Origin: Falsiroseomonas frigidaquae
GTDB taxonomy: Bacteria > Pseudomonadota > Alphaproteobacteria > Acetobacterales > Acetobacteraceae
Length of the DNA: 64,000 bases
Assembly: GCF_012163145.1 (NCBI RefSeq)
Contig: NZ_JAAVTX010000001.1
Location: forward strand, 558,001 to 622,000
Direction of reading: 5' to 3'
Position 1 is the stretch's first letter; each line of letters starts with the position of its first letter. The notes beneath the pieces were generated by a model, which worked only from the letters and a program-made list of their open reading frames with translations, did not search any database and was not told the origin of the DNA. Shown in pieces: positions 44,645-53,961 of this stretch. The position numbers were made by a program, and so were the translations under genes.

Positions 44645-46795
44645 TCAGGCCCCTACTTCAGCAACGGACGGCAGCATCAGCTTGGCGAAGGCGCTGCGTC
44701 GCGACGCAAGCTCCGCCGGCGGGCCCATCTCGATGATGGCGCCGCGTTCCATCACCACCACGCGGTCGCAATCGCGCAGCGGCGCCAGGCGGTGGGCCAC
44801 CACCAGCATGGTGGCGCCACGACGCCGGATATTGGACAGCAGCTCCGCCTCGGTCTGGTCGTCCAGCGCCGCGGTCGCCTCGTCGAACAGCAGGATGCGC
44901 GGGTCCTGCACCAGGGCGCGGGCAATCTCGATACGCGCGCGCTGGCCGCCGGACAGGTTGGTGCCGCCGCCGGAGATCGGGAAGGCGTAGCCCTCGCGCC
45001 GCTCCAGGATGAAGTCGTGGATGGCGGCATCGCGCGCCGCGGCGTGCAGGCGTTCCTCGGAGACCGTCGGATCCCACAATGCGATGTTGTCGCGCACCGT
45101 GCCGGTGAACAGCATCGCCGTCTGGTCCACCACCTGCACGCTCTGCCGCAGCACGGCGCGCGGAATCTCCCGCAACGGCTTGCCATCCAGCAACACCTGG
45201 CCCGACCACGGCTCATGCAGCCCGGCGGCGAGCAGCGCCAGGGTGGACTTGCCGGAGCCGGAGGCACCGACGATGCCGACCCGCTCGCCCGGCTCCACCA
45301 CCAGCGACACGCCGGAGATCAGCGGCGCGGCGCGGCGCGAATGGCCGAAGGTGACGTCGCGCAGCTCGATCCGTCCATCCAGGCGGCGGATCAGCCGTGG
45401 CGCCGCCGGGGGATTGGTGAACTCCTCCGCCAGCGGGTGTTGCAGCGTGTCGTCCAGCAGGCGCAGGCTGGCACCGGCTTCCTGCATGCGCGGGCCGAGC
45501 TGCACCAGGCGGCCGACCGGGGACAGGAACACCGCCAGCAGGAACTGGAAGGCGACCAGCGCGCCGATCGACATCTGCCCGCCGATCACCAGCCCGCCGC
45601 CGATCGCCAGCGACGTGGCCGCGGCGACGGCGGTGGCCAGCCCCGGCAGGTGCCGCAGCGCGGTGCGGCCCAGCATCAGCGATTGCCGCAGGTTCAGCGC
45701 GCGGGCGCGGCGCGCCATCAGCCGGTCGAACAGCAGCGCCTCGCTGCCGCTGGCGCGGTAGCTCTCGATCATGCGCAGGCCCTGCTTCGCCTCCGCCGCC
45801 TCCATCGCCTGTTCGTTCATCAGGCGCTGCTGGTCCTCCTTCAGCCGTGCCGAGAGGAAGGCCAGCGCCACCGCCAGCGCCGCGGCCGCGGCCAGCGCCA
45901 CCAGGCCCAGCCGCAGGTCGAACAGCAGCAGCACCGCCAGGTAGATCGCCGCCATGATCAGCGCCAGCATGGTGCCGCCGATCTCGCCGGCGACGATGCC
46001 GGCGACGCGGTCGTTCAGCATGACGCGGTCGGCGATGCTGGCCGGGCCGCGCTGGCCGTAGAAGGACATCGGCAGGCGCAGCACGCGTTCCATGAAGCCG
46101 ATGCCACCGGCCACGGCGACGCGGGTTTCCAGATTGTGCTGCAGCGTCTTCTGCATCCAGGTGCACAGCGCCGCGAAGGCGCCGACGCCCAGCATCGCCA
46201 GCAGCATCGGCCACAGCCAGGCGATGACGCCGGCGGACAGGATGCGGTCCATGAAGACCTGGCGGAAGGACGGGCCGAGCACGCCCGGCAGCGCCAGGAT
46301 CACGCTGATGCCGATCGCCAGCAGCACGGCGCGGCGGCAGCCACGCAGCCGGTCCGCCAGGCCACGCATCGCGCTCGGCGGCGATCCGCCCTTCTTGAAG
46401 GCGGGGCCGGGCTTGATCATCAGCACGATGCCGCTGAACTGGCGGCGCAGCTCGCGGTCATCGACGCGGCGGCGACCACGCGCCGGGTCGTTGAGTTGCC
46501 AGCTGCCGCCGCGCTTGCCCTCCAGCACCAGGAAGTGGTCCATGCCCCAATGCAGGATCACCGGGCCTTCGACGGTGGCCAGCGCCTCCGGCTCGCCGCG
46601 CACGGCGCGCACCTCGAAGCCCATCTCGCGCGCTGCCGCCGCGATGTGCTGTGCCTTGCTGCCGTCGCGGGAGACGCCGCAGCGGGCGCGCAGGTCCTCC
46701 AGCGTCAGCCACAGCCCGTGATGGGCGGCGATGATGCCGAGCGCGGCGGCGCCGCATTCCGCGGCCTCGATCTGCAGGATGGTGGGGGTGCGCAT
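44645..46795 (-). CDS. NHLM-type exporter, C39 peptidase/permease/ATPase subunit
   Basis: A 716-residue PCAT-type transporter that cuts double-glycine leaders and exports the rest. The N-terminal C39 domain keeps all key residues: Gln8, Cys14 (QIEAAEC), His87 (GMDHFLV) and Asp103 (QLNDPARG). Six helices follow, then an ATPase with Walker A GASGSGKSTLA (near 508), signature LSGGQRARIEIARAL and Walker B ILLFDEATAALD. The ATG at 46795 lies five bases after the adaptor's stop; the frame is open upstream, but the extra part is antisense-like Arg repeat. Its likely substrates are the two large double-glycine proteins in this cluster. Confidence 0.94.
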   Translation of the reverse strand: MRTPTILQIEAAECGAAALGIIAAHHGLWLTLEDLRARCGVSRDGSKAQHIAAAAREMGFEVRAVRGEPEALATVEGPVILHWGMDHFLVLEGKRGGSWQLNDPARGRRRVDDRELRRQFSGIVLMIKPGPAFKKGGSPPSAMRGLADRLRGCRRAVLLAIGISVILALPGVLGPSFRQVFMDRILSAGVIAWLWPMLLAMLGVGAFAALCTWMQKTLQHNLETRVAVAGGIGFMERVLRLPMSFYGQRGPASIADRVMLNDRVAGIVAGEIGGTMLALIMAAIYLAVLLLFDLRLGLVALAAAAALAVALAFLSARLKEDQQRLMNEQAMEAAEAKQGLRMIESYRASGSEALLFDRLMARRARALNLRQSLMLGRTALRHLPGLATAVAAATSLAIGGGLVIGGQMSIGALVAFQFLLAVFLSPVGRLVQLGPRMQEAGASLRLLDDTLQHPLAEEFTNPPAAPRLIRRLDGRIELRDVTFGHSRRAAPLISGVSLVVEPGERVGIVGASGSGKSTLALLAAGLHEPWSGQVLLDGKPLREIPRAVLRQSVQVVDQTAMLFTGTVRDNIALWDPTVSEERLHAAARDAAIHDFILERREGYAFPISGGGTNLSGGQRARIEIARALVQDPRILLFDEATAALDDQTEAELLSNIRRRGATMLVVAHRLAPLRDCDRVVVMERGAIIEMGPPAELASRRSAFAKLMLPSVAEVGA

Positions 46796-46799
46796 GGCC

Positions 46800-48212
46800 C
46801 TAGCGCGCCACGGCGATTGTTGCAGGCGCCGCCGCCGCAACCGTGCCAGGCGGCGCCGCCGCCAGGGTGCCGGGCGGCGCCGCCGCCAGGGTGCCGGGCG
46901 GCGCCGCCGCCACGCGAACATCCTCGCCCAGCCAGCGTTGCAGCGCGGGCAGGCCGAGCGAGATCATCCGCACGTTGCGGACGGTGGCCTGCATCGCCAC
47001 CGGCGTGCCGCCCTCGATGGTGAAGGGCGGGCCGTTGCCGGCGGACCACAGCAGCCCACCCTGCGCGTTGCGCTCCATCACGATGTTCACCTCGAACAGC
47101 GTGCGCTGGTTGCGCTGGAATTCCGTCACCAGCGCGTCGTTCTGCAGCGTCCGCAGCATGCCGGCGGAGGAGGCCGGCGTATCCGCCACGCGCACCACCC
47201 GGCCGCGCAGATAGCCGTATTCCTGCTGCGGCGCGGTGGCCGGCGACAGTTCCACGGACATGCCCGGCTGCAGCTTCTTGCCGTCCTGCGCGCCGACATA
47301 GATCAGCCCGACCAGGCCGCCCGCCTCGGCGCCCGGCACGTCGCTGCGGACCAGGGTCAGCAGCGGGCCGCCGCGGTTGACCACCTGGCCGGCATTGGCC
47401 TTCGCCTCCACCACCCGCCCGTCGAAGGGCGACCGGATGGCGCCCATGCGGCGGATGCGTTCGTTCAGCGTGGTCACCTGGCGTTCCGCCTGGGCGACGC
47501 GCTGGTCCGCCGTCATCAGGTCCTTCTCGCGCTGGGTCTGCCGCATCACGGCGTCGAGCCCCAGCACACGGCGGTCGTTGCGGACCGTCTCGATCTGGTC
47601 GCGGATGCCGAACAGCTCGACCTGCGCACCGATCGCGCGATCGCGGGTTGCCAGCGAGCGGGAGGCGAGGTCGCGCACCACCTGCTCGCGTTCCGTCATC
47701 AGCCGCAGCCGTTCCTGCGCCGAGCGCAGGCTCTGCGACAGGCCCTCGTCGCGCGCCACGCGCCAGGCGCGGTCCGCTTCCGTGTCGCGTTCCTGGAAGC
47801 GCAGCACTTCCGCCCGTGCCGCCTGCGCGTCGCGCAGCTCGCCTTCCGCCGCCGTCAGCAGAAGGCGTTGTTCCGCCTGGTCCACCACCGCGACCACGCT
47901 GCCGGCGGTGACGGTATCGCCCGGCGCCACCAGCAATTCCACGACGCGGCCTTCGGTGTCGGAGACGATATCGGTCAGCCCGCCGGCCGAGAGCAGGATG
48001 CCCTGGCCGCCGATCTTCACCGGCACGTCGGTGGTCGCCGACCAGGTGAGCAGGCCGACAACCAGCGCCGCCAGACCCCACCAGAGCACCATCAGCGGCG
48101 GCTGCACCACCTCCAGCGCATCCTCGACCACGGTGACGGAGGTTGCCGAGGCGACCGCCTCGGCGCGGAAGGTCGGTGGACTGGCGGGTGCGCTGCTGGA
48201 GGGGGCGCTCAT
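46800..48212 (-). CDS. NHLM-type HlyD-family periplasmic adaptor
   Basis: A 470-residue membrane-fusion protein. It has a cytoplasmic N-tail, one helix (residues 38-58, PPLMVLWWGLAALVVGLLTW), a lipoyl half-motif (GRVVELLVAPGDTVTAGSVVAVVDQ), a long coiled coil (about 110-270), and the second half (IRSPFDGRVVEAKANAGQVVNRGGPLLTLV). It links the ABC pair to the periplasm. The C-terminus ends in repeats of AAAPPGTL. Its first 26 or so residues are echoed by a remnant at 57552-57713. Confidence 0.92.
   Translation of the reverse strand: MSAPSSSAPASPPTFRAEAVASATSVTVVEDALEVVQPPLMVLWWGLAALVVGLLTWSATTDVPVKIGGQGILLSAGGLTDIVSDTEGRVVELLVAPGDTVTAGSVVAVVDQAEQRLLLTAAEGELRDAQAARAEVLRFQERDTEADRAWRVARDEGLSQSLRSAQERLRLMTEREQVVRDLASRSLATRDRAIGAQVELFGIRDQIETVRNDRRVLGLDAVMRQTQREKDLMTADQRVAQAERQVTTLNERIRRMGAIRSPFDGRVVEAKANAGQVVNRGGPLLTLVRSDVPGAEAGGLVGLIYVGAQDGKKLQPGMSVELSPATAPQQEYGYLRGRVVRVADTPASSAGMLRTLQNDALVTEFQRNQRTLFEVNIVMERNAQGGLLWSAGNGPPFTIEGGTPVAMQATVRNVRMISLGLPALQRWLGEDVRVAAAPPGTLAAAPPGTLAAAPPGTVAAAAPATIAVAR
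46842..46908 (-). repeat. 24-bp in-frame repeats at the 3' end of the adaptor gene
   Basis: Two and a half to three copies of a 24-base unit encode AAPPGTLA near the C-terminus of the HlyD-like adaptor. The last copy is diverged to PPGTVAAAA. The unit stays in frame, so the repeat number can vary without breaking the protein. Confidence 0.8.
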
Positions 48213-48251
48213 GCAGATAGTTCCCTCTGGGACTGGAAACGGAAAGCCGTG

Positions 48252-48273
48252 CCCGCGCCCGGTCGGGCGCGGG
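48252..48273 (-). terminator. GC hairpin between the large leader gene and the adaptor gene
   Basis: Arms CCCGCGCCCG and CGGGCGCGGG flank two bases, giving about nine pairs around a four-base loop, 40 bases before the adaptor ATG on the transcript. There is no T-tract. It may attenuate read-through so that the secreted protein is made in excess of its exporter. A weaker hairpin sits in the equivalent place of the second copy (about 57760-57776). Confidence 0.45.
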
Positions 48274-48355
48274 GCAGGCGGAGGCAGGTTTGGACCAGCA
48301 GCGGGCGGCGTCGCGCCTCAGTGGCGCTCCGCCGCCCGACTGCCGGATCAGGGCG

Positions 48356-49864
48356 TCAGAGCTTGAAGGCCTTCTTGATGGAGTTGCCCGCGCTGGTCGC
48401 ACCCTTGCTGATGGCGTTGCCGGCGCTGGCCGCCGCGGAGGCCGCGGCATCCGCAACCGCCTTCGCCTCGGCCGCCACCTTCTCGGCCGCCGCCTGCACC
48501 TCGGCCGCCGCCTTCTCGGCCGCCGCCTGCGCCTCGGCCGCAGCCTTCTCGGCCGCCGCCTTCACCTCGGCCGCCGCCTTCTCGGCCGCCGCCTGCGCCT
48601 CGGCCGCGGCCTTCTCGGCCGCCGCCTCGATCTGCTCGGCCGTGGCCTTCACCGCATCGGACGCGTTGTCGAGCAGCTTCCCGGCGGTGCCTTCGGCGCT
48701 GTCCAGGACCTTCTGGGCAGCGGCGAGCGTGGCCGCCGCCTTGCTCGCGGCCGCCTCCAGGCCATCCGCCACCGCATCAGCGGCCTGGGCCTGCGCCTTC
48801 TCGATCTGCGCCTTGACCTGATTGCCGATGTTGCCGATGTTGCCGAAGCCGCGACCCACCTTGCCCGCCGCATTGGCGGCTTCCTTCGCCTCCTTCTCGG
48901 CGACCTCGCGCGCATTGTCCGCGGCCTGCTCGGCCTTCTCGGCGGCTTCCCGCGCCTCGGCCACCGCCTCGCGCGCTTCGGCGGCGGCCTGTTCCGCCGC
49001 CACCAACGCCTGCGCCTCGGCCTGCACCGCAGCCTCGCTGGCCGTGTCGCCAACCGCGTTCACATCGACCGTGCCGCTGACGCCAACATTCACGCCGCCG
49101 ACCAGCAGCGACACCTCGCCGCCCACGCCGATCGTGATCTCGCCATCCTGGTAGCCCGCGTCGACCTCCGCGCCGACGCCCGCCGAACCCGGATCCACAT
49201 AGCCCACCGACGCGGTGCCGGAGCCTTCCTCGCCGCCGATCGTCGCTTCCACCGTCACCGAGGCATAGGCCCCGGCCATGATCTCGGCCTCGGTCTGCAC
49301 GCCCTCCGTGCCGATCGAGACGGTACCCTCGACGCCGGCCTTCACGCCCACTTCCGTGGTGGTGGTGGTGGTCGCGGTGGTGCCGTTGCCCAGGTCGTGC
49401 TCGGTCGCGACCTCCACCGTCACGCTGCCGCCAACACCCGCCGAGGCGGAGTAGCCAATGCCGGTGACGCCGACTTCCACGCCGACCTGCGCGCCCGCGC
49501 CAGCTTCCAGCGTCACGGTGGTGGTGACGTTGCCGTCCGTCACGCTGCCGGTCGCGTAGACGCCAGCGCCGACGCCCGCACCGGCACCCGCACCGGTATG
49601 CGTCACTTCGTATTCGGCACCCGCCGCCCAGCCCGCGCCGGCTTCCAGCGTCACGCCGTTCACCACGATGCTGGTCGAGACCGACTCACCCGTCGAGGCG
49701 CCACCCGACACCACGGTCGGGCTGGAGATGCTGCCGCCGAACTCGGCCTCATCCTCCTCGCCACCACCGGTCGGCGCTGCGTTGGTCGAACCGCTGCCGC
49801 CGACGACGGAGGCGAGGGAGCCCTCATCAAGATCGACCCATGCGTTGTTGTCAGGAGGGCTCAT
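48356..49864 (-). CDS. Large double-glycine-leader protein, copy 1 (502 aa)
   Basis: Not a recognised named family. It begins [15 protein letters not shown], followed by SLASVVGG. This is a canonical C39 leader, with hydrophobic residues at -4, -7 and -12 before Gly-Gly, predicting cleavage after residue 23. Residues about 60-270 are Gly/Val/Thr-rich with alternating strand patterns ([25 protein letters not shown]). Residues about 270-480 are an Ala/Glu/Lys coiled coil with 11-residue periodicity ([11 protein letters not shown]). The C-terminus is [21 protein letters not shown]. No cysteine is seen. The GGAG box before MSPPD is conserved in copy 2. It lies directly upstream of the NHLM exporter genes, so export by that system is the likely fate. 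A structural or adhesive surface role is inference. Confidence 0.9.
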   Translation of the reverse strand: MSPPDNNAWVDLDEGSLASVVGGSGSTNAAPTGGGEEDEAEFGGSISSPTVVSGGASTGESVSTSIVVNGVTLEAGAGWAAGAEYEVTHTGAGAGAGVGAGVYATGSVTDGNVTTTVTLEAGAGAQVGVEVGVTGIGYSASAGVGGSVTVEVATEHDLGNGTTATTTTTTEVGVKAGVEGTVSIGTEGVQTEAEIMAGAYASVTVEATIGGEEGSGTASVGYVDPGSAGVGAEVDAGYQDGEITIGVGGEVSLLVGGVNVGVSGTVDVNAVGDTASEAAVQAEAQALVAAEQAAAEAREAVAEAREAAEKAEQAADNAREVAEKEAKEAANAAGKVGRGFGNIGNIGNQVKAQIEKAQAQAADAVADGLEAAASKAAATLAAAQKVLDSAEGTAGKLLDNASDAVKATAEQIEAAAEKAAAEAQAAAEKAAAEVKAAAEKAAAEAQAAAEKAAAEVQAAAEKVAAEAKAVADAAASAAASAGNAISKGATSAGNSIKKAFKL

Positions 49865-50154
49865 AGGATGGCTCCATGGGTCAATTGTTCTGCGCACGAG
49901 TCGACAAGTTCAGGAGCCGTATTCAGGCGGCCTCCTTCGAATACTTTGCTCCGCATTCGTTACTTTTTTGTTGGCGAAACCTTTCGAGGCCGGGATGCCT
50001 GGTGGAAATCCGGCTTCCAGCGCCTGCGGCAGAGGCGGATGGCCGACGTGCCAATCCGGCAACGCGACCGGCTACGATCCCAAGGTTGTTCGAAATTCGC
50101 GCTTACGCACCGCATGGCCGGCGCATTGATCGCGCCGGCAGGCACAGCCGCCAA
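49865..50154 (-). promoter_or_regulatory. Promoter region of large leader protein copy 1
   Basis: About 290 bases without a gene. The first 35 or so bases before the ATG (including the ribosome site) match the same stretch before copy 2, then the sequences diverge. A T-rich run at about 49970-49980 (acttttttg) is less GC-rich than the surroundings and may belong to the promoter. No defined sigma-factor boxes could be assigned. Confidence 0.45.
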
Positions 50155-50586
50155 TCAGCCGCGCGGCAACAGGCGCTCCACGCGAAACCGGTTCTCGCCG
50201 TTTTCACGTTCATAGCGCTGCGCATCCGTCATCTCGCGCACCAGGAACATGCCAAGGCCGCCGATGCCGCGGTCATCCAGCGATGCCTCGATATCGGGTT
50301 CCGCCTGCGCGGTCGGGTCGAAGGCCACGCCATCGTCGATGGTCGTCATGCTGACATGCAGCCCGGCCTCGCGCGTTTCCGCCGCCAGCTCCACATGGAA
50401 TTGCGCGTCGACACCCTCCGGCCAGGCGCAGCGCGCGATGTTGGTAACGATCTCCTCCGCCACCAGGCGCATCTGCATCACCTCCGGCTCCGCCGCGCCG
50501 GCGGCCACCAGATGCGCCTCGATCGCATCGAGCGTGCTCTCTACCGCTTCGGGCGCGCGGTCGCTGCTCAGCCGGATCTCGACCAT
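50155..50586 (-). CDS. RsbW-like anti-sigma factor / serine-protein kinase (HATPase_c_2)
   Basis: A 143-residue GHKL-type ATPase of the RsbW/SpoIIAB kind, which phosphorylates a STAS partner and in many systems also binds a sigma factor. The N-box is [15 protein letters not shown], and the G1/G2 region is [12 protein letters not shown] and [17 protein letters not shown] at 50586 lies one base past the STAS stop; a longer TTG-initiated frame is less likely. It is the third gene of a phosphatase-STAS-kinase trio. Confidence 0.92.
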   Translation of the reverse strand: MVEIRLSSDRAPEAVESTLDAIEAHLVAAGAAEPEVMQMRLVAEEIVTNIARCAWPEGVDAQFHVELAAETREAGLHVSMTTIDDGVAFDPTAQAEPDIEASLDDRGIGGLGMFLVREMTDAQRYERENGENRFRVERLLPRG

Positions 50587-50587
50587 G

Positions 50588-50923
50588 TCAGGGCGCGACC
50601 GCCGCAAGGGCCGAGGCCTCGTCGTCGCGGATCGTCACCACCTTGTCGAAGCCCGACATGGCGAAGACCTCTCGCACCGTTGCCTGCAGCCCGAACAGGG
50701 AAATCGCGCCGCGATTGGCCTTGGCAAGCTTCGCCGCCATCAGCACCACGCGCAGCCCGGCGGAGGAGACATAGGCCACCCCCGTCATGTCCATCGCCAC
50801 ACGCCGGCCCTGGCGGACCTCCGCGGTCAGCTTGCGCTCCGCATCGGCGGCGGTGCCGGTATCGATGCGGCCGCTGACACGATGGATCAGCGCCTCGCCA
50901 TGCACTTCGGTGGTCACGTCCAT
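50588..50923 (-). CDS. STAS domain anti-sigma factor antagonist
   Basis: A 111-residue STAS protein (SpoIIAA/RsbV-like). The phosphorylatable serine is in MTGVAYVSSAGLRVV (Ser53 or Ser54). Its ATG shares one base with the stop of the SpoIIE phosphatase gene. In partner-switching systems the kinase phosphorylates and the SpoIIE phosphatase dephosphorylates this protein, which sets the kinase free or occupies it. Confidence 0.93.
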   Translation of the reverse strand: MDVTTEVHGEALIHRVSGRIDTGTAADAERKLTAEVRQGRRVAMDMTGVAYVSSAGLRVVLMAAKLAKANRGAISLFGLQATVREVFAMSGFDKVVTIRDDEASALAAVAP

Positions 50924-52962
50924 CAAACCGTCTCCTTCTCGCGGGTGTAGATGACTGACGCCGGCTCCGTGCCGCGCCAGTGCAAGGCCACCATGGTGAT
51001 GTCATCCGCCTGCGGCTCCGTCTCCGCAAAGACCTCGACGCTGGTTGCCACAGCCTCGACCAGCATCGCCGGGTCGGCGTTGCGCGGATCGCCGACGATG
51101 GCGGCCAGCCGTGCATCGCCGAACATCGCATCGCCCGGGCCCATCGCCTCCGTCACGCCGTCGGTGAACATCAGCAGATGGTCACCGGCTTCCAGCACCA
51201 GGGTCTGGTCGGCGAAGTCGATGCCATCCATCACGCCCAGCGCGATGCCGACCTCGACCGGCAACTCGCCTTCCCGGCCATCCTCGCAGCGACGGCGCGG
51301 CGCGTTATGGCCGGCATTGGCGTAGGTCAGCACGCCGGTGCGGCAATCCAGCACGGCGACGATCGCGGTGGCGAACATCAGCGTCGGATTATCCGCCGCC
51401 AGCGTGTCGTTGGCCTGGGCCAGCGCCTCCGCCGGCGTGGCGCCGCGGCTGATGGCGGCGCGCAGCAGGCTGCGTGCCATGGCGATGAAGATGGCGGCGC
51501 CGACGCCCTTGCCGGAGGCATCGCCGATCATCAGCACCAGGCGGTGCTCGTCCAGCATCACCAGGTCGCAGAAATCGCCGCCGACTTCCTTCGCCGGCAC
51601 CATCGCGGCGTGCAGGCGGAAGCAGGGGCGTTCCGGGAAGGTGGTGGGCAGCGAGGAAAGCTGCAGCCGCCGTGCGACGTCCAGTTCCTCCCGCATCCGG
51701 TTGAACTGCAGGCGTTCGTCCAGCGCCTGGCGCACCAGGGCCAGGTCACGGGTGCGTTCCGCCAGCAGTTCCGCCATGGCACGGTGCTGCTGCACCACAT
51801 GGCCGGAAAGTCGCGCGAAGGCCGGGCCGAGGGTTGCGCCCTCGCCTTCCAGCAGGCCAAGGATCTCACGCCGCGCCGGGCCTTCCAGCACGGCGGTCAG
51901 GCGGGCAATCTCCTGCCCGATCAGCGCGCGCTCGCGCAGCCCGGCGAGGCGGTTGCCGGTCTGCAGCCGGTCCAGCGTCAGGGTGTTGCTGCGCAGCGCC
52001 TCCAGCGCCTCGCCGATCGCGCCGACCTCATCGCCACGCCGGCCGATGGCGGCGGAGGCGAAGATGTCGCCGCCCGCCACCGCCTGCAGCGCGCGCGCCA
52101 GTTCGGTCAACGGGTCCAGCGCATCGCGGATCACGCCGTAAAGCGCCCGGCAGGTGACGGCGGCGGCCACCACCAGCAGGCCGAAGGCCACCAGCAGCAG
52201 CAGCCGGCGGGACTGGGTTTCCGCCGTGGCATCGGCCAGGACGAGGATCTCGCCGACCACCGCCCCCGACGAATTCTGCGAGGGCGTCGCCTCCAGCCGG
52301 AACAGCCGGCCGTTCATCTGCACCGTCTCGCCCGCCTGCAAAGCCCCGGCGTCTTCGCGCAAGGCCGGCGTACTGGCGAACAGGGGTGCGCCGCTACGGT
52401 TGCGCATCAGCAGGTCGGCACCGAGATGCCGCGCGATCTGCCCCAGCGCCGCTTCCGCCGGAACGCCGAGCGACAGCAATTCGCCCTGTGGCAGCCGCAG
52501 GCTGGCCACCAGCAGCACCTCGCCCTCGGCGGATTCGAAGCCGGCGCTGACCTGGCCCGGCACCAGGTCGCGCTGCAAGGCGGCGGCGCCGCTGGCCAGC
52601 GGGTCGGCCGCGGCGGGCGCCGCTGCCAGAAGCTGGCCCTGCCCGCCGACCATGTCCATGCGCCCGGCCATGCCCAGGCCCTCACGCAAGGCGGCGAGCC
52701 GCTGCCGCAGCGCCGATTCGTCATTGTCGGCACGGGCCGCGAGCAGCGCCGCGTCCGTCGCGGTGGCGCGGAGCGCGGCGACCAGCGGGGCCGCGGCGCG
52801 GTCCACCGCTTCGCGCAGCGTGGCGGATTGCAGGCTGGCGCGCAGCGTTGCCGCGCGCTCCTCGCCATCGCGCAGCACCAGCCAGGCCGGCAGCGCGACG
52901 GAAGCGGCGACCAGCAGCGTGGCCAGCGCGAACAGCAGCAGAATGCGGGATCGGAGGAGCAT
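50923..52962 (-). CDS. Membrane sensor SpoIIE-type PP2C phosphatase
   Basis: A 679-residue protein with two membrane helices (about residues 5-27 and 255-275), a periplasmic sensor between them and a HAMP-like and coiled-coil linker. The cytoplasmic PP2C/SpoIIE phosphatase domain has VGGDFCDLVMLDEHRLVLMIGDASGKG, metal-binding Asp residues, and TYANAGHNAPRR, then LLMFTDGVTEA. It most likely dephosphorylates the adjacent STAS protein in response to a periplasmic signal. It starts three bases after the binding-protein gene. Confidence 0.93.
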   Translation of the reverse strand: MLLRSRILLLFALATLLVAASVALPAWLVLRDGEERAATLRASLQSATLREAVDRAAAPLVAALRATATDAALLAARADNDESALRQRLAALREGLGMAGRMDMVGGQGQLLAAAPAAADPLASGAAALQRDLVPGQVSAGFESAEGEVLLVASLRLPQGELLSLGVPAEAALGQIARHLGADLLMRNRSGAPLFASTPALREDAGALQAGETVQMNGRLFRLEATPSQNSSGAVVGEILVLADATAETQSRRLLLLVAFGLLVVAAAVTCRALYGVIRDALDPLTELARALQAVAGGDIFASAAIGRRGDEVGAIGEALEALRSNTLTLDRLQTGNRLAGLRERALIGQEIARLTAVLEGPARREILGLLEGEGATLGPAFARLSGHVVQQHRAMAELLAERTRDLALVRQALDERLQFNRMREELDVARRLQLSSLPTTFPERPCFRLHAAMVPAKEVGGDFCDLVMLDEHRLVLMIGDASGKGVGAAIFIAMARSLLRAAISRGATPAEALAQANDTLAADNPTLMFATAIVAVLDCRTGVLTYANAGHNAPRRRCEDGREGELPVEVGIALGVMDGIDFADQTLVLEAGDHLLMFTDGVTEAMGPGDAMFGDARLAAIVGDPRNADPAMLVEAVATSVEVFAETEPQADDITMVALHWRGTEPASVIYTREKETV

Positions 52963-52965
52963 GGC

Positions 52966-53961
52966 TCAGACGGTCTCCGCAACGCGCAGCAGCCCGACGG
53001 GCGGGAAGATCTGCAGGCGCCGCGCGCTTTCCATGCGGATCAGGAAGGACAGGCGCGTCAGCGTCTCCACCGGGATGGTTTCCGGGGCGCGACCGCCGCG
53101 CAGGATCTGCTCCGCCTTGAAGCCCGTGAAGGCGCCGACGCTGTAGTAGCGGCTGACCAGCCCGGCCAGCCCCTCGGCGAACTGCACGAAGCGCTCGCTG
53201 GCGGAGAAGCAGGGCAGCCCCTCATCCAGCGCGGCGCGGGTCAACACGGCGCGATGGTCGTTCAGGAAAGTGTCGGGCGGAATGTACAACCATTCCGCGC
53301 CCGCGCGCCGCGCCTGCGCCACCACATCCGGGATCGATTCCGGCATCGGCTTGCGCGCCGCATCCAGCGCCACCGGCAGTTCCACCACGCCATCGCCCAG
53401 CAGCGCGCGCATCTGCGCCACCACGGACAGCGAGTTGCGCTCATTCGGGTTGAAGGTGGTGGCGACGCGGCGGAAGGCGCGGTAGCGCGCCATGGCCCGC
53501 ATCTGCACCTCGACCGGCGCGATGTATTCGGTGCCGGTCACCGCGCGGCCGGGTTCCGCACGGGACCGCACGATGCGGTTGCCGACGGGATCGGTGACGA
53601 TGTTGAACACCACCGGCACGCCGCTGATGTGCCGCACCGGGTCCGGCGCATCCCACGGGCCGAGCGCCGCGATGGCGAGCGAGGTGCCCCAGACATAGAC
53701 CAGGTCCGGCTTCACCTCCCGCACCTCCGCCACCAGATCCGGCACGCGGCGCAGATCCTGGGCGATGTCGCGCACGATCAGTTCCACCGGGATGCGGCGT
53801 GCCGCGAAATGGTCCCGGAACCCGTCGCAGGCTTCCTCCCAGCCGCGGAACAGCAGCATCATGATGCGGAAAGGCCGTTGCTGGGCCGTGGCAGGGGCCG
53901 CCAGCAGCAGCGCCGGTGCTGCAAGAACCGACGCGGCGAGAAGATGTCGACGATGCAGCAT
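52966..53961 (-). CDS. Periplasmic ABC-type substrate-binding protein (ABC_sub_bind family)
   Basis: A 331-residue exported protein with signal peptide MLHRRHLLAASVLAAPALLLAAPATA and the TrpX-like ABC_sub_bind fold. Visible blocks are VAEVREVKPDLVYVWGTSLA, IPVVFNI-type VPVVFNIVTDPVGN and IPPDTFLNDHRAVLTRAALDEGLPCFS. No ABC permease or ATPase gene accompanies it. It overlaps the HAMP-MFS fusion gene by ATGA, so it may be a sensory ligand-binding partner rather than part of an importer. Confidence 0.88.
   Translation of the reverse strand: MLHRRHLLAASVLAAPALLLAAPATAQQRPFRIMMLLFRGWEEACDGFRDHFAARRIPVELIVRDIAQDLRRVPDLVAEVREVKPDLVYVWGTSLAIAALGPWDAPDPVRHISGVPVVFNIVTDPVGNRIVRSRAEPGRAVTGTEYIAPVEVQMRAMARYRAFRRVATTFNPNERNSLSVVAQMRALLGDGVVELPVALDAARKPMPESIPDVVAQARRAGAEWLYIPPDTFLNDHRAVLTRAALDEGLPCFSASERFVQFAEGLAGLVSRYYSVGAFTGFKAEQILRGGRAPETIPVETLTRLSFLIRMESARRLQIFPPVGLLRVAETV

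Larger units (their letters stand above)
48130..49898 (-). repeat. Duplicated segment, copy A (leader gene, spacer, adaptor 5' end)
   Basis: Long direct repeat, same orientation as 57630-59672. It spans about 35 bases before the leader gene, the whole gene, the spacer and roughly 26 codons of the adaptor. Boundaries are by eye and approximate. Confidence 0.8.

Noticed and set aside
46796-46921. Arg-rich N-terminal extension of the C39 exporter subunit
   Set aside because: It is the other-frame reading of the adaptor's AAPPGTLA repeats; C39 domains begin close to the Gln/Cys motif.
41554-47023. Plus-strand frames of more than 1000 codons across the exporter genes
   Set aside because: They are antisense shadows without ribosome sites or motifs.
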